The notes below the pieces were generated by a model. That model was not told the DNA's origin. It did no database searches and saw only the letters and a program-made list of their open reading frames with translations. A DNA stretch of 30,754 bases from an uncultured Collinsella sp. (GTDB lineage Bacteria > Actinomycetota > Coriobacteriia > Coriobacteriales > Coriobacteriaceae): positions 1 through 30,754 of the forward strand of contig CAUASQ010000002.1 of NCBI GenBank assembly GCA_958431945.1, in the 5' to 3' direction. The position numbers were made by a program, and so were the translations under genes. This document shows, in pieces, positions 1 through 9,774 of this stretch (position 1 is its first letter; each line of letters starts with the position of its first letter).

Positions 1-19
1 CGTTCGAGAGGAGAACATC

Positions 20-163
20 ATGGCTGAGGAGAAGAAGACGTATAAGTTCGTGTGCATCGTTTGTGGCTACGAGGTTGAGGTCGACACGCCCGAGCTGCCC
101 GAGGACTACGTGTGCCCGGTCTGCGGCGTCGGTCCCGATCAGTTTGAGCTCGTCGAGGAGTAG
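20..163 (+). CDS. Rubredoxin
   Basis: A 47-residue protein carrying one mononuclear iron site; rubredoxins shuttle single electrons in the cytoplasm, in anaerobes often to peroxide- or oxygen-detoxifying enzymes. Two knuckles are visible, CIVCG at residues 12-16 and CPVCG at 32-36, with the family's YKFVC start and the ELPEDYVCPVCG block ending in a DQFE segment. The length is slightly below the usual 52-54 because the C-terminal tail is short. ATG at 20 follows a GAGAGGAG ribosome site at 6-13. A strong hairpin terminator lies 40 bp downstream. The upstream partner is outside the window, so its redox partner cannot be read. Family assignment is firm. Confidence 0.95.
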   Translation: MAEEKKTYKFVCIVCGYEVEVDTPELPEDYVCPVCGVGPDQFELVEE

Positions 164-202
164 CTCGCAGACACACGGCGAAAGCCGAACATAGCTCTGT
201 CC

Positions 203-238
203 AAGGGCCTCGGTCGAATTCTCGCCCGGGGCCCTTTT
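203..238 (+). terminator. Rho-independent terminator after rubredoxin
   Basis: An 11-bp stem (203-213 with 226-236, one G-U pair) with a 12-nt loop is followed by a short T run. It ends the rubredoxin transcript. The T run overlaps a 23-bp motif (235-257) that recurs near 24212 and 30604. Confidence 0.8.
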
Positions 239-257
239 CCTCCGCCCCCAAGGGATC
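235..257. repeat. Copy of TTTTCCTCCG-type intergenic motif
   Basis: This 23-bp stretch matches 24212-24234 at 21 of 23 positions, and a third, more divergent copy lies at 30598-30626. All three are just downstream of a gene or operon end. Here only one arm is present; at 24206-24267 the motif forms one side of a long hairpin. Confidence 0.55.
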
Positions 258-306
258 GCGGTTGCTGTTGGCCGATCCTGTCTGTTGTGAGTCCGGCCGA
301 CCTTTT

Positions 307-523
307 GTCTTAATCTGTAACGTCTAACGGCTCAAAACGGGTCTTCCTGTTACAGATCGAGACAAACCAAAACCGTCCGGCAGAAGGTCTCAATCTGTAA
401 CATCTAACGGTGAAAATTGGGTCCACTTGTTACAGATTGAGACAAACGGAGCTGTCCCTCGGAATGATCTCGATCTGTAACATCTAGACATCAAAAGCGG
501 CTCTAGATGTTACAGATCGAGAC
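307..523. repeat. Cluster A: three 57-bp dyad repeats at 80-bp period
   Basis: Copies at 307-363, 387-443 and 467-523 are each exactly 57 bp. A left arm (consensus RTCTYRATCTGTAAC) is followed by 27 bp and an inverted right arm (GTTACAGATYRAGAY). Starts are exactly 80 bp apart, leaving 23-bp spacers. The third copy is the most fully palindromic, with ATCTAGA and TCTAGAT inside the arms. The cluster lies between the convergent rubredoxin and Nramp genes and ends 27 bp from the Nramp stop codon. No T run follows any copy, so they do not look like ordinary terminators. Confidence 0.93.
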
Positions 524-550
524 GTTTGCCTAGATAGGTGCCCCGCCCCA

Positions 551-1807
551 TTACATCCCTGTCAACAACACGACATCGAGAATCGTCACGACGGCGCCAA
601 TCCCTACGAGCAGCGCGTTGAGCGGGCGCGAATTGGCGTATTTGCCCATAACGCGGGGTGAACTGGTGAGCCGTATGAGCACAAAGACCGTAATCGGTAG
701 CTGAAGCGACAGCAGTGCCTGACTCCAGATGAGACCTTCAAAAGGATTTGGGACGACCAGGCACGCCGTCACTGCGCCGACGAAACAGGCCGCCACCCCG
801 ATCGAGGAATGTCGGTCGTGGATATCGTATTCCTCGTCGAACATGCCCGCAGTGATGGTTCCCGCCGCCATGCCCGCCGTCACGCTACTCGAGAGGCCCG
901 CGAACAGCAGCGCTACCGCAAAGATGGTCGAGCTCGCCGGGCCCAAGATGGGGGAGAGCGTGGCCGCTGCGACGGCGAGGTCGTCTACGACCATGCCGTG
1001 CGCAAAGAAGGTCGTTGCGGCCAGGATGACCATGGCCGAGTTGATTGCCCAGCCCACGCCCATCGAAAAGAGCGTGTCGAAGAGCTCGTAGCGCAGACGC
1101 TCTTCGATAACCTGCTCGCCTTGGCCTTCGAAGTGCATGGATTGGATGACCTCGGAGTGCAGAAAAAGGTTGTGTGGCATAACGACCGCACCCAGGACAC
1201 TCACGATAATCGCGGCAGAGCCAGTGGGCATACTGGGCGTGATCCAGCTTGCGGTTGCTTGCGGCCAGTCGACTTTGACCAGCGCGAGCTCTGCTAAAAA
1301 CGAGAGTCCTACCACACCCACGAAGGCGATGATCCAGCGTTCGGCGCGCTTGTAGGAGCTCGTCATGAGCATCGCCATCGATACTGCCGCCACGATGACG
1401 CAACCCGCGCGCACGGGCAGCCCAAAGAGCATTTGAAGGGCAATCGCGCCACCCAGGACTTCGGCCATGGCGGTGGCGACAGTCGCGAGATAGGCACTGG
1501 CGAGTACCGTGCGTCCAACGAAGCGGGGGAGGTAACGTGTCGTGGCCTCGGCAAGGCAGGTGCCCGTGGCGATACCCAGGTGCGCCGCGTTGTGCTGCAG
1601 CACAATGAGCATAATCGTGGACAGCGTGACGATCCACAGCAGCGCGTAGCCAAACTGCGAGCCCGCGGCCATATTGGAGGCCCAGTTGCCCGGGTCGATA
1701 AAGCCGACGGTCACGAGCAGCCCGGGGCCGATATGCCGCGCGATGTCTAGACCTCCGTGACCGCCGGTGCGTCGGGAGCCAAAGTGTTGTTTGAGATGGT
1801 TGAGCAT
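551..1807 (-). CDS. Nramp-family Mn2+/Fe2+ transporter
   Basis: A 418-residue integral membrane protein of the Nramp family, proton-coupled importers of Mn2+ and Fe2+. The metal-binding signatures are present: DPGN at residues 38-41 (first helix) and MPHN at 210-213 (sixth helix). The Met favours transition metals over Mg2+, since Mg2+-type relatives lack it. About eleven hydrophobic segments span the protein. I chose ATG at 1807 because an AGGAG site lies seven bases before it; a TTG at 1843 in the same frame has no ribosome site and would only add a polar leader. A DtxR/MntR-like box is just upstream. The gene stands alone, flanked by repeat clusters A and B. Confidence 0.93.
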   Translation of the reverse strand: MLNHLKQHFGSRRTGGHGGLDIARHIGPGLLVTVGFIDPGNWASNMAAGSQFGYALLWIVTLSTIMLIVLQHNAAHLGIATGTCLAEATTRYLPRFVGRTVLASAYLATVATAMAEVLGGAIALQMLFGLPVRAGCVIVAAVSMAMLMTSSYKRAERWIIAFVGVVGLSFLAELALVKVDWPQATASWITPSMPTGSAAIIVSVLGAVVMPHNLFLHSEVIQSMHFEGQGEQVIEERLRYELFDTLFSMGVGWAINSAMVILAATTFFAHGMVVDDLAVAAATLSPILGPASSTIFAVALLFAGLSSSVTAGMAAGTITAGMFDEEYDIHDRHSSIGVAACFVGAVTACLVVPNPFEGLIWSQALLSLQLPITVFVLIRLTSSPRVMGKYANSRPLNALLVGIGAVVTILDVVLLTGM

Positions 1808-1865
1808 GGTGCGCTCCTGTGTGCCGTTTGCTTGACGCCGCAAAGGATACCCGTTTTAAGCTTAA

Positions 1866-1882
1866 AAGTTAACCAAGACTAA
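1866..1882 (-). promoter_or_regulatory. Possible DtxR/MntR/IdeR-type operator before Nramp
   Basis: On the minus strand this reads TTAGTCTTGGTTAACTT, matching 12 of 17 bases of the actinobacterial iron-box pattern TTAGGTTAGGCTAACCT. It is adjacent to a perfect palindrome, TTTTAAGCTTAAAA, at 1854-1867. It lies about 60 bp before the Nramp start, where a metal-dependent repressor would be expected. No regulator gene is in the window. Confidence 0.4.
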
Positions 1883-1929
1883 CAAAATTGTTGTATTTGA
1901 ATGGGATGGTGAAAGGGGGCTGCCGAAAT

Positions 1930-2146
1930 GTCTCGATCTGTAACAACTAGGGATGGAAATTGGGTCTAGGTGTTACAGATCAAGACAGGAAGAAATGGTC
2001 CTATGGAAAATCTCGATCTGTAACAGCTGACCGCCAAAACCGGCCCTTCATGTTACAGATTGAGACATTCGGAACCGTCTCTCGAAAACATCTCAATCTG
2101 TAACAGTTAGTCGTCGAAATTGGGTCTTACTGTTACAGATTGAGAT
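1930..2146. repeat. Cluster B: three 57-bp dyad repeats at 80-bp period
   Basis: Copies at 1930-1986, 2010-2066 and 2090-2146 are each exactly 57 bp and start exactly 80 bp apart. Arms match those of cluster A; the 27-bp interiors differ between copies. The cluster lies between the divergently transcribed Nramp gene and gltB, upstream of both. In the last copy the outermost base of both arms is changed but remains complementary (A with T). Confidence 0.93.
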
Positions 2147-2329
2147 GTTTGAAGAGGTGAGTTTGCAGGCCGAACTTGGGGCCTATGTTGTCGCCCTTGA
2201 GGTCGGCGGTGTCCACTCGTAGGGCGTGCGTTACGCGATTGTTTCGAAACGGGTGGGAAACACAACGGGCCGGCGATGCTCCTAGTATGCCTATTCAACT
2301 GACTGTCTAATATCTAGGGGAGGATCGCG
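2147..2329. other. gltB upstream region
   Basis: This 183-bp region holds the gltBD leader. A perfect palindrome, GTTTCGAAAC, sits at 2241-2250, and a further GGAAACACAA at 2257-2266 forms an inverted match to TTGTTTC at 2239-2245. This could be a nitrogen-responsive operator, but no known consensus is matched. No convincing -35/-10 pair could be assigned. A strong ribosome site, AGGGGAGG at 2316-2323, precedes gltB. Confidence 0.3.
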
Positions 2330-5300
2330 ATGCAGGCAGATTCCGCTCAGCAGCAGGGCCTTTACCGCCCCGAATTCGACCACGATGCATGTGGTATCGG
2401 CGCGCTTGCCGATATCAACGGTGAGCGCCATCACCAGATTCTGGACGATGCGCTGTCCATTCTGGTCAACTTGGAGCACCGCGGCGGCACGGGACTCGAG
2501 AAGAACACTGGCGACGGCGCTGGCATCCTGTTCCAGGTTCCGCATCACTTTTTCCGTAAAGAGGCTCAAAAGTGCGGCCAGATTCTGCCGGCAGAGGGCG
2601 ACTATGGCGTGGCCATGCTGTTCTTTCCGCAGGACGACAAGGGCGTAGAGGATGCCCGCCGCGTGTTTGAGGAGGGCTGTGCCGAGGCCGGCGTGCCGCT
2701 ACTCTTTTGGCGCGAGGTGCCGGTCGACCCGCACGACCTGGGCGAGACGGCCCGCGCTTGCATGCCAACCATCCTGCAGGCCTTCCTGGGCCGCCCCGAC
2801 GACACGCCGGCGGGCGACGCCTTCGAGCGCCGTCTGTATGTGTGCCGCCGCACCATCGAGAAGAAGGCCGACGCCGAGTTTGCCCTGCGCGACAAGATCT
2901 TCTATGTGTGCTCCATGAGCTCGCGCACCATCGTGTACAAGGGCATGCTTGTGGCCACGCAGATGCGGCGCTTCTTCATCGACCTCAACGACGCCGCCGT
3001 CAAGACGGCCGTGGCGCTCGTCCACTCGCGCTACTCCACCAACACCACGCCCAGCTGGGAGCGCGCGCACCCCAACCGCTTTATCATCCACAACGGCGAG
3101 ATCAACACCCTCAAGGGCAACGTCAACTGGATTCGCGCCCGCGAACCCAACCTGTACAGCCCCGTGCTGCAACATGATCTTGAGCGCGTGATGCCCATCA
3201 TCAACCGCGAGGGCTCCGATTCCGCGATTCTGGACAACGTGCTTGAGTTCCTGGTCATGAACGGTCGCCCGCTCACGCGTGCCGCATCCATGCTGCTGCC
3301 CGAACCGTGGGACCACAACGACAGTCTGAGCGAGGAGCGCCGCGCCTACGACGCCTACCAGTCCATGCTCATGGAGCCGTGGGACGGCCCGGCCGCCATC
3401 GCCTTTACCGATGGCCGCACACTGGGTGCCGCTCTCGACCGCAACGGTCTGCGCCCCGCCCGCTACTATGTGACGCGCGACGGTCGCTTTATGCTGGCAA
3501 GCGAGGTGGGCACCATCGAGGTGAGCCCCGAGAACATCCTGACGAGTGGCTGCCTGGGACCGGGCCAGATGCTCGAGGTCGATTTTGCCCGCGGCCGCGT
3601 GATCTACAACGACGAGCTGCGCGCCCGCTATGCCAAGGAAAAGCCCTACCGTGATTGGATTGCCGAGGAGACGCTGACCGTTGACGCGCTCGATGAGCCC
3701 GTTGCGGCAACGCCCGCCGAGGACGCCGAGGTGCCCGCCGCCGTGCGCATGGCCAAGCTCGGCTACCACTGGGATGACGTCGACGAGGTCGTGCGTCCCA
3801 TGGCCCAGCAGGGCAAGGCCCCGCTCGCCTCGATGGGCATTGACGCGCCGCTGGCCTGCCTGTCCAAGAAGACGCGTTCGTTCTTTGACTACTTCTATCA
3901 GCTGTTCGCCCAGGTCACGAATCCGCCGATCGATGCCCTTCGCGAGCATATGGTGACTTCGACCACGCTCTACCTGGGCAACCACGGCAACCTGCTCGAG
4001 GACTCCCGTACGGCCTGCCAGCTGGTGCGCCTGGAGCGCCCGCTGCTCAACGAGGAGGAGTTCGACCGCATCTGCGCCATCGACCGTGTTGGCTTTAAGA
4101 CCCGCCGTTTCCGTGCCGTCTACCGTCGCGATGCCGACGAGGGCGCGCTGCAGGCTGCGCTCAAGCTGCTTGCCGAGGACGTTGAGGCTGCGGTCCGCGA
4201 CGGCGTGAACATCGTGGTGTTGAGCGATCGTGCCGCTGCGGGCGAGGTGCCCGTGCCGTCGTTGCTCGCCGTGGGCTGCGTGCACAACCACCTGATTCGC
4301 GCCGGCGTGCGTACCTTTGCCGACATCGTGGTGGAGTGCGGCGACGCCGTGTCTCCGCACGACTTTGCGGCACTGGTGGGCTACTCCGCGAGCGGCATCT
4401 ACCCGTACAACGCACATGCGTGCATCCGCGATCTGGCGGCACACGGCGACCTGGACGTGACGGCCGAGCAGGGCATCGCCAACTACAACAAGGCTGCGAC
4501 CGCCGGCATCGTCTCCATCATGTCCAAGATGGGCATCTCTACGGTGCAGAGCTACCATTCGGCGCAGATCTTCGAGGCCGTGGGCTTTACGCCGGAGTTC
4601 GTCAACGCGTACTTCGCCGGCACGGTGAGCCGTGTGGGCGGTATGGGTGTCGAGGACGTCGAGCGCGAGCAAAACGAGCGCTATGACGCCGCGCTCGCTA
4701 TCCTTAAGAGCCCGGCTCCCGATCAGCTGCCCACGCTGGGTCTGACCAAGTGGCGCCCGCTCGGCGGCGAGGATCACCTGATCGACCCTCAGACCGTCTA
4801 CCTGCTCCAGACCGCCTGCCGTGAGGACAGCTACGACACCTTTAAGGAGTACAGCGCCCGCCTGCACCGCACCGGCCGTGCCGTGCGCTTGCGCGACCTG
4901 CTGGACTTTGATGCCAGCGGTCGCACGCCGGTTTCGCTCGACGAGGTGGAGCCTGCGCTCAATATCGTCCGCCGCTTTAACACCGGCGCCATGTCGTATG
5001 GCTCCATCAGCAAAGAGGCGCACGAGTGCATGGCCATCGCCATGAACCGCCTGCACGGCCGTTCCAACTCGGGTGAGGGCGGCGAGGACCCGCGTCGCGA
5101 GACCCCGCTGGCTAACGGTGACTCCAAGAATTCCGCCATCAAGCAGGTGGCAAGCGCGCGCTTTGGCGTGACGAGCCGCTACCTGTGCAGCGCCTTCGAG
5201 ATTCAGATCAAGATGGCCCAGGGCGCCAAGCCAGGCGAGGGCGGCCACCTGCCCGGCAAGAAGGTCTACCCCTGGATCGCCGAGGTCCGTCAGTCCACGC

Positions 5301-7027
5301 CCGGCATCGGCCTGATCTCGCCTCCGCCGCACCACGACATCTACTCCATCGAGGACCTGGCAGAGCTGATCTTCGATCTTAAGAACGCCAACCCCGGCGC
5401 GCGCGTGTCGGTCAAGCTGGTCAGCGAGGCCGGCGTCGGCACCATCGCCACCGGCGTGGCCAAGGGCGCTGCCGACAAGATCTTGATCAGCGGCCACAAT
5501 GGCGGCTCGGGTGCCGCTGCTCGCGACTCTATCTGGCACGCAGGTCTGCCGCTGGAGCTTGGCCTTGCCGAGGCTCAGCAGACGTTGCTGCAAAACGGCC
5601 TGCGCTCCCGCGTGGTGCTCGAGGCCGACGGCAAGCTCATGGACGGCACCGATGTCGCCGTCGCCTGCCTGCTGGGTGCCGAGGAGTTTGGCTTTGCGAC
5701 CATGCCGCTCATCTCCATGGGCTGCCTCATGCAGCGCGACTGCCAGCAGGATACCTGCCCGGCCGGCATCGCTACGCAAAACTGCCGCCTGCGTCGCGGC
5801 TTCCGCGGCAAGCCAGAGCACGTCGAGCACTTTATGCTCTTTGTTGCCGAGCAGCTGCGCGAGGTCATGGCGAGCCTGGGCTTCCGCACCGTCGACGAGA
5901 TGGTCGGCCATCCCGAGTGCCTGCGCCAGATCGAGGTCCCGGGCAACCGCAAGGCCAACCTGCTCGATCTGTCGCCCGTGCTGGCAAGCGCGACCTGTGA
6001 GTTCGGTGCCCATATTCCGGGCGCCGACGGTCGCCACTTCCTGCCGCAGATGGCCGCGAACAGCGAGCTCGACAAGACGCTCGACTCTACGTTGTTTGTG
6101 CCCTATACGGCCGATGCCCGTGCGCACCTGCGCCCGATTCGCTTCCGCGCCGACATCGCCAACGTCAACCGTTGCGTGGGCACCATCTTGGGCAACGCGG
6201 TGACCAAGGCGCATCCCGAGGGCCTGCCCGCCGGCTCCATTACCATCGATTGCGATGGTTCGGCCGGTCAGAGCTTTGGCGCTTTCCTGCCGCGCGGCAT
6301 TACGCTCAACGTGTGCGGCGACGCCAACGACTACTTTGGCAAGGGCCTTTCGGGCGGCGAGGTGTCGGTGCGCCCCAACCCGCATGCGACCTACAAGTTC
6401 GACGAGAACATCATCGTGGGCAACGTTGCGTTCTTTGGCGCCACGAGCGGTCGCGGCTTCATTAACGGCCTGGCCGGCCAGCGCTTTGGCGTACGCAACT
6501 CCGGTGCCACGGTGGTGGTCGAGGGCTGCGGCAACCATGGCTGCGAGTACATGACGGGAGGTCTGGCGCTCATCTTGGGCGAAGTCGGGCAGAATTTTGC
6601 CGCCGGCATGACAGGCGGCGTGGCCTATGTCTTTGATCAGTACGGCACGCTCAGTGCTCGCGTGAACCACGAGAGCGTGGAGCTCAAGGCCCCGACGGCC
6701 GGCGAGCTGGCGCAGATTCGCGAGCTCATCCAGGAGCACGTGGACGCGACGCAGAGCCCGCGCGGCATTAAGCTGCTCTACAGCTTTGAGACGATGAGCA
6801 AACACTTTGTGAAGGTCATTCCGACCGAGTACGAGCGCGTGTTGGCGATTGTCGCCGCCGCCGAGGCCATCGGTAAGACGCATGCGCAGGCCGAGGAGCT
6901 GGCGTTTGACATTGTGACCGGTCGCGCCGACGCCGCCGATGTCGCTCGCTTTGATGTGGCGGGTGGTGTCGCTGGCGCTGCGCCCACCACCGCCAGCTCT
7001 GTTGCTTCGACCAAAAAGGAGGCGTAA
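2330..7027 (+). CDS. gltB: Glutamate synthase large subunit
   Basis: At 1565 residues this is the full-length alpha subunit of NADPH-type glutamate synthase, which converts glutamine plus 2-oxoglutarate to two glutamates. Domains in order: class II glutaminase (about 21-430), central domain (about 480-770), FMN-binding synthase domain (about 830-1210) and C-terminal GXGXG beta-helix (about 1280-1510). Cys21 in the DACGIGA motif is the expected nucleophile after removal of a 20-residue propeptide. The 3Fe-4S ligands are Cys1132, Cys1138 and Cys1143 (C-x5-C-x4-C). The loop that carries HEMG- or HECM-type residues is intact (KEAHECMAIAMN). ATG 2330 follows AGGGGAGG. gltD starts five bases after the stop, so the two are cotranscribed. 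Confidence 0.97.
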   Translation: MQADSAQQQGLYRPEFDHDACGIGALADINGERHHQILDDALSILVNLEHRGGTGLEKNTGDGAGILFQVPHHFFRKEAQKCGQILPAEGDYGVAMLFFPQDDKGVEDARRVFEEGCAEAGVPLLFWREVPVDPHDLGETARACMPTILQAFLGRPDDTPAGDAFERRLYVCRRTIEKKADAEFALRDKIFYVCSMSSRTIVYKGMLVATQMRRFFIDLNDAAVKTAVALVHSRYSTNTTPSWERAHPNRFIIHNGEINTLKGNVNWIRAREPNLYSPVLQHDLERVMPIINREGSDSAILDNVLEFLVMNGRPLTRAASMLLPEPWDHNDSLSEERRAYDAYQSMLMEPWDGPAAIAFTDGRTLGAALDRNGLRPARYYVTRDGRFMLASEVGTIEVSPENILTSGCLGPGQMLEVDFARGRVIYNDELRARYAKEKPYRDWIAEETLTVDALDEPVAATPAEDAEVPAAVRMAKLGYHWDDVDEVVRPMAQQGKAPLASMGIDAPLACLSKKTRSFFDYFYQLFAQVTNPPIDALREHMVTSTTLYLGNHGNLLEDSRTACQLVRLERPLLNEEEFDRICAIDRVGFKTRRFRAVYRRDADEGALQAALKLLAEDVEAAVRDGVNIVVLSDRAAAGEVPVPSLLAVGCVHNHLIRAGVRTFADIVVECGDAVSPHDFAALVGYSASGIYPYNAHACIRDLAAHGDLDVTAEQGIANYNKAATAGIVSIMSKMGISTVQSYHSAQIFEAVGFTPEFVNAYFAGTVSRVGGMGVEDVEREQNERYDAALAILKSPAPDQLPTLGLTKWRPLGGEDHLIDPQTVYLLQTACREDSYDTFKEYSARLHRTGRAVRLRDLLDFDASGRTPVSLDEVEPALNIVRRFNTGAMSYGSISKEAHECMAIAMNRLHGRSNSGEGGEDPRRETPLANGDSKNSAIKQVASARFGVTSRYLCSAFEIQIKMAQGAKPGEGGHLPGKKVYPWIAEVRQSTPGIGLISPPPHHDIYSIEDLAELIFDLKNANPGARVSVKLVSEAGVGTIATGVAKGAADKILISGHNGGSGAAARDSIWHAGLPLELGLAEAQQTLLQNGLRSRVVLEADGKLMDGTDVAVACLLGAEEFGFATMPLISMGCLMQRDCQQDTCPAGIATQNCRLRRGFRGKPEHVEHFMLFVAEQLREVMASLGFRTVDEMVGHPECLRQIEVPGNRKANLLDLSPVLASATCEFGAHIPGADGRHFLPQMAANSELDKTLDSTLFVPYTADARAHLRPIRFRADIANVNRCVGTILGNAVTKAHPEGLPAGSITIDCDGSAGQSFGAFLPRGITLNVCGDANDYFGKGLSGGEVSVRPNPHATYKFDENIIVGNVAFFGATSGRGFINGLAGQRFGVRNSGATVVVEGCGNHGCEYMTGGLALILGEVGQNFAAGMTGGVAYVFDQYGTLSARVNHESVELKAPTAGELAQIRELIQEHVDATQSPRGIKLLYSFETMSKHFVKVIPTEYERVLAIVAAAEAIGKTHAQAEELAFDIVTGRADAADVARFDVAGGVAGAAPTTASSVASTKKEA

Positions 7028-7032
7028 GTGCC

Positions 7033-8514
<1,482 letters not shown>

Positions 8515-8531
8515 AGTAGTCATTTAAGAAC

Positions 8532-8572
8532 GTCCCCAATGACTAGTCATTTTTTGTCTAGTCGTTGGGGAC
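8532..8572 (+). terminator. Strong hairpin terminator after gltD
   Basis: A 15-bp stem (8532-8546 with 8558-8572, a single mismatch) encloses an 11-nt T-rich loop. It begins 18 bp after the gltD stop and is followed by ACTCTTTG rather than a clean T run. It probably ends or stabilises the gltBD transcript. Confidence 0.65.
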
Positions 8573-8820
8573 ACTCTTTGCGACCGATTTGTTCGTTTGT
8601 CGACGCGCGAGTGTCCATTCGGCGTCTTCTTGAGCTGTGGTCACCTGTTGTTTCTGTGGTGGCTGTGGGTATCTGGCTCAAAAGGACGGGTTGGCCGTCT
8701 ATGTTTACCTGCGATTTTGTTGCGGTGCGCATTTTCGGTCAAGCTTTTAGTCAAGTGTTTGGTCAGCATCTGGTTTGCAGCCGGAGGCCTATTTTGCCCG
8801 CGCTGGTCGTGGCTGCCCAC
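8573..8820. other. Intergenic stretch without a convincing gene
   Basis: No reading frame here has a ribosome site or recognisable product. A direct near-repeat of TTTNGTCAAG-like units is visible at about 8731-8766, reading TTTTCGGTCAAG, then TTTTAGTCAAG, then TTTGGTCAG, at roughly 12-base steps. Confidence 0.3.
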
Positions 8821-8862
8821 CCTCCTCGTAAGCTCAAATTGAGGTCCATCAGTTTGAGGAGG
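8821..8862 (+). promoter_or_regulatory. Possible ribosome-site-masking hairpin
   Basis: CCTCCTC at 8821-8827 is perfectly complementary to the ribosome site GAGGAGG at 8856-8862 of the next gene. Competing pairings exist: CTCAA with TTGAG (8833-8843) and CTCAAA (8833-8838) with TTTGAG (8853-8858). Alternative folding could control translation. Confidence 0.35.
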
Positions 8863-8867
8863 ATGCC

Positions 8868-9575
8868 ATGACTGATCACGTTTTAGACCGAGCACATCTG
8901 GCTGAAGCCGTCGGCAACGATATTGCCGACATGGCCCATTTTTGGATGCTGCGGAAGTTTCAGTTTTTGGAGCCGGCGCGCGAGCAGTTCGAGATCATTG
9001 TCGACCCGTGGCTCGGCTATTGCACCGAGCCTTCCCAAAACGAAATCATGGCCTACAACATGGCATTTACCGATTGGCTGCTCTTCGAGCGCCCCTATCG
9101 CCATGGCAAGACGCTGCTCGAGCTGTATGTTGATGAGCCGCCGGCATCGCTTTCGCCTGCCTCGCTCAAGCGGCTCGAGCAGGTGCGCGACACACAGTAT
9201 TTCTCGCGCTTTGGCATTTTGGACAAGGATCCTGCGAACGGCATGGTTGCGCTGAAGGATACGCGCACCGACCGTCGCTTTGATGTCTACGACCCGCATA
9301 TCGTGCAAAAGGAGCATTGGAGCGACGGTGCGATTGCGGTGCGCCTCGCCTGCGTCGACGATATCTGGCTGACGGCGGGGCAGCTCTACCTCTACGACAT
9401 AGCGCGCCTGAGCGATACGGCGATCGATGGGCCGGGCGCGGTGCATCCGGAGGACCTGCGGGACGGCTTTGATACCTCGTGCATCAGCTTCTTTTTGCGC
9501 CTGGTCCGCGACATCATGGGTGCCCAGGGGCGCTACGTAAAGTCCCTCAACATCTACGAACAAGAATGGGAGTAG
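8868..9575 (+). CDS. Conserved-looking protein of unknown function, 235 aa
   Basis: I do not recognise this 235-residue soluble protein. It has no signal peptide, membrane segment or known catalytic motif. It is acidic and rich in aromatics, with a notable block PWLGYCTEPSQNE followed by DWLLFER near residues 48-76, and a second half with a beta-rich pattern (MVALKDTRTDRRFDVYDP). The coding pattern and strong ribosome site GAGGAGG five bases before ATG 8868 support it as real. It is preceded by a sequence able to mask that ribosome site. It ends 36 bp before repeat cluster C and has no obvious operon partner. Confidence 0.8.
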   Translation: MTDHVLDRAHLAEAVGNDIADMAHFWMLRKFQFLEPAREQFEIIVDPWLGYCTEPSQNEIMAYNMAFTDWLLFERPYRHGKTLLELYVDEPPASLSPASLKRLEQVRDTQYFSRFGILDKDPANGMVALKDTRTDRRFDVYDPHIVQKEHWSDGAIAVRLACVDDIWLTAGQLYLYDIARLSDTAIDGPGAVHPEDLRDGFDTSCISFFLRLVRDIMGAQGRYVKSLNIYEQEWE

Positions 9576-9611
9576 GGGATGTGATTGGTGCCGCCCTACA
9601 GCCCTGACTTT

Positions 9612-9748
9612 GTCTCAATCTGTAACGTTTGGCGGCTGTTTGGGCCCGTAACTGTTACAGATTGAGACGGAAGGTTGGCGGCTGCCGAAAGATCTTGTTC
9701 TGTAACAACTAGAGGCTCAAAGACTGTCTTCCTGTTACAGATCAAGAC
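9612..9748. repeat. Cluster C: two 57-bp dyad repeats, 80-bp period
   Basis: Copies at 9612-9668 and 9692-9748 are 57 bp each, starts 80 bp apart. The second has a single change in the left arm core (TTCTGTAAC for ATCTGTAAC). The right arm of the second copy ends 26 bp before the start of the nuclease-fold gene. Confidence 0.93.
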
Positions 9749-9774
9749 ATTTGTCAGCGGAGGCAACGGTGACG

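Noticed and set aside
212..231. tRNA-like GGTCGAATTC fragment
   Set aside because: No acceptor, D-arm or anticodon-arm fold; it is the loop of the rubredoxin terminator.
307..523. CRISPR-like regular spacing of repeats
   Set aside because: The repeated part is 57 bp with divergent interiors, spacers are related to each other rather than unique, copies come in twos and threes at six places, and no cas gene is present.
307..2146. Dyad repeats as ordinary rho-independent terminators
   Set aside because: No copy is followed by a T run on either strand, and clusters also occur upstream of divergent genes where terminators are not expected.
8539..8871. Possible 110-aa protein between gltD and the next gene
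   Set aside because: It starts inside the terminator hairpin, has no ribosome site and an uneven composition.
9751..9774. TTG start for the nuclease-fold protein
   Set aside because: The ribosome site GGAGG lies after it, within the extended frame, favouring GTG 9769 or ATG 9775.
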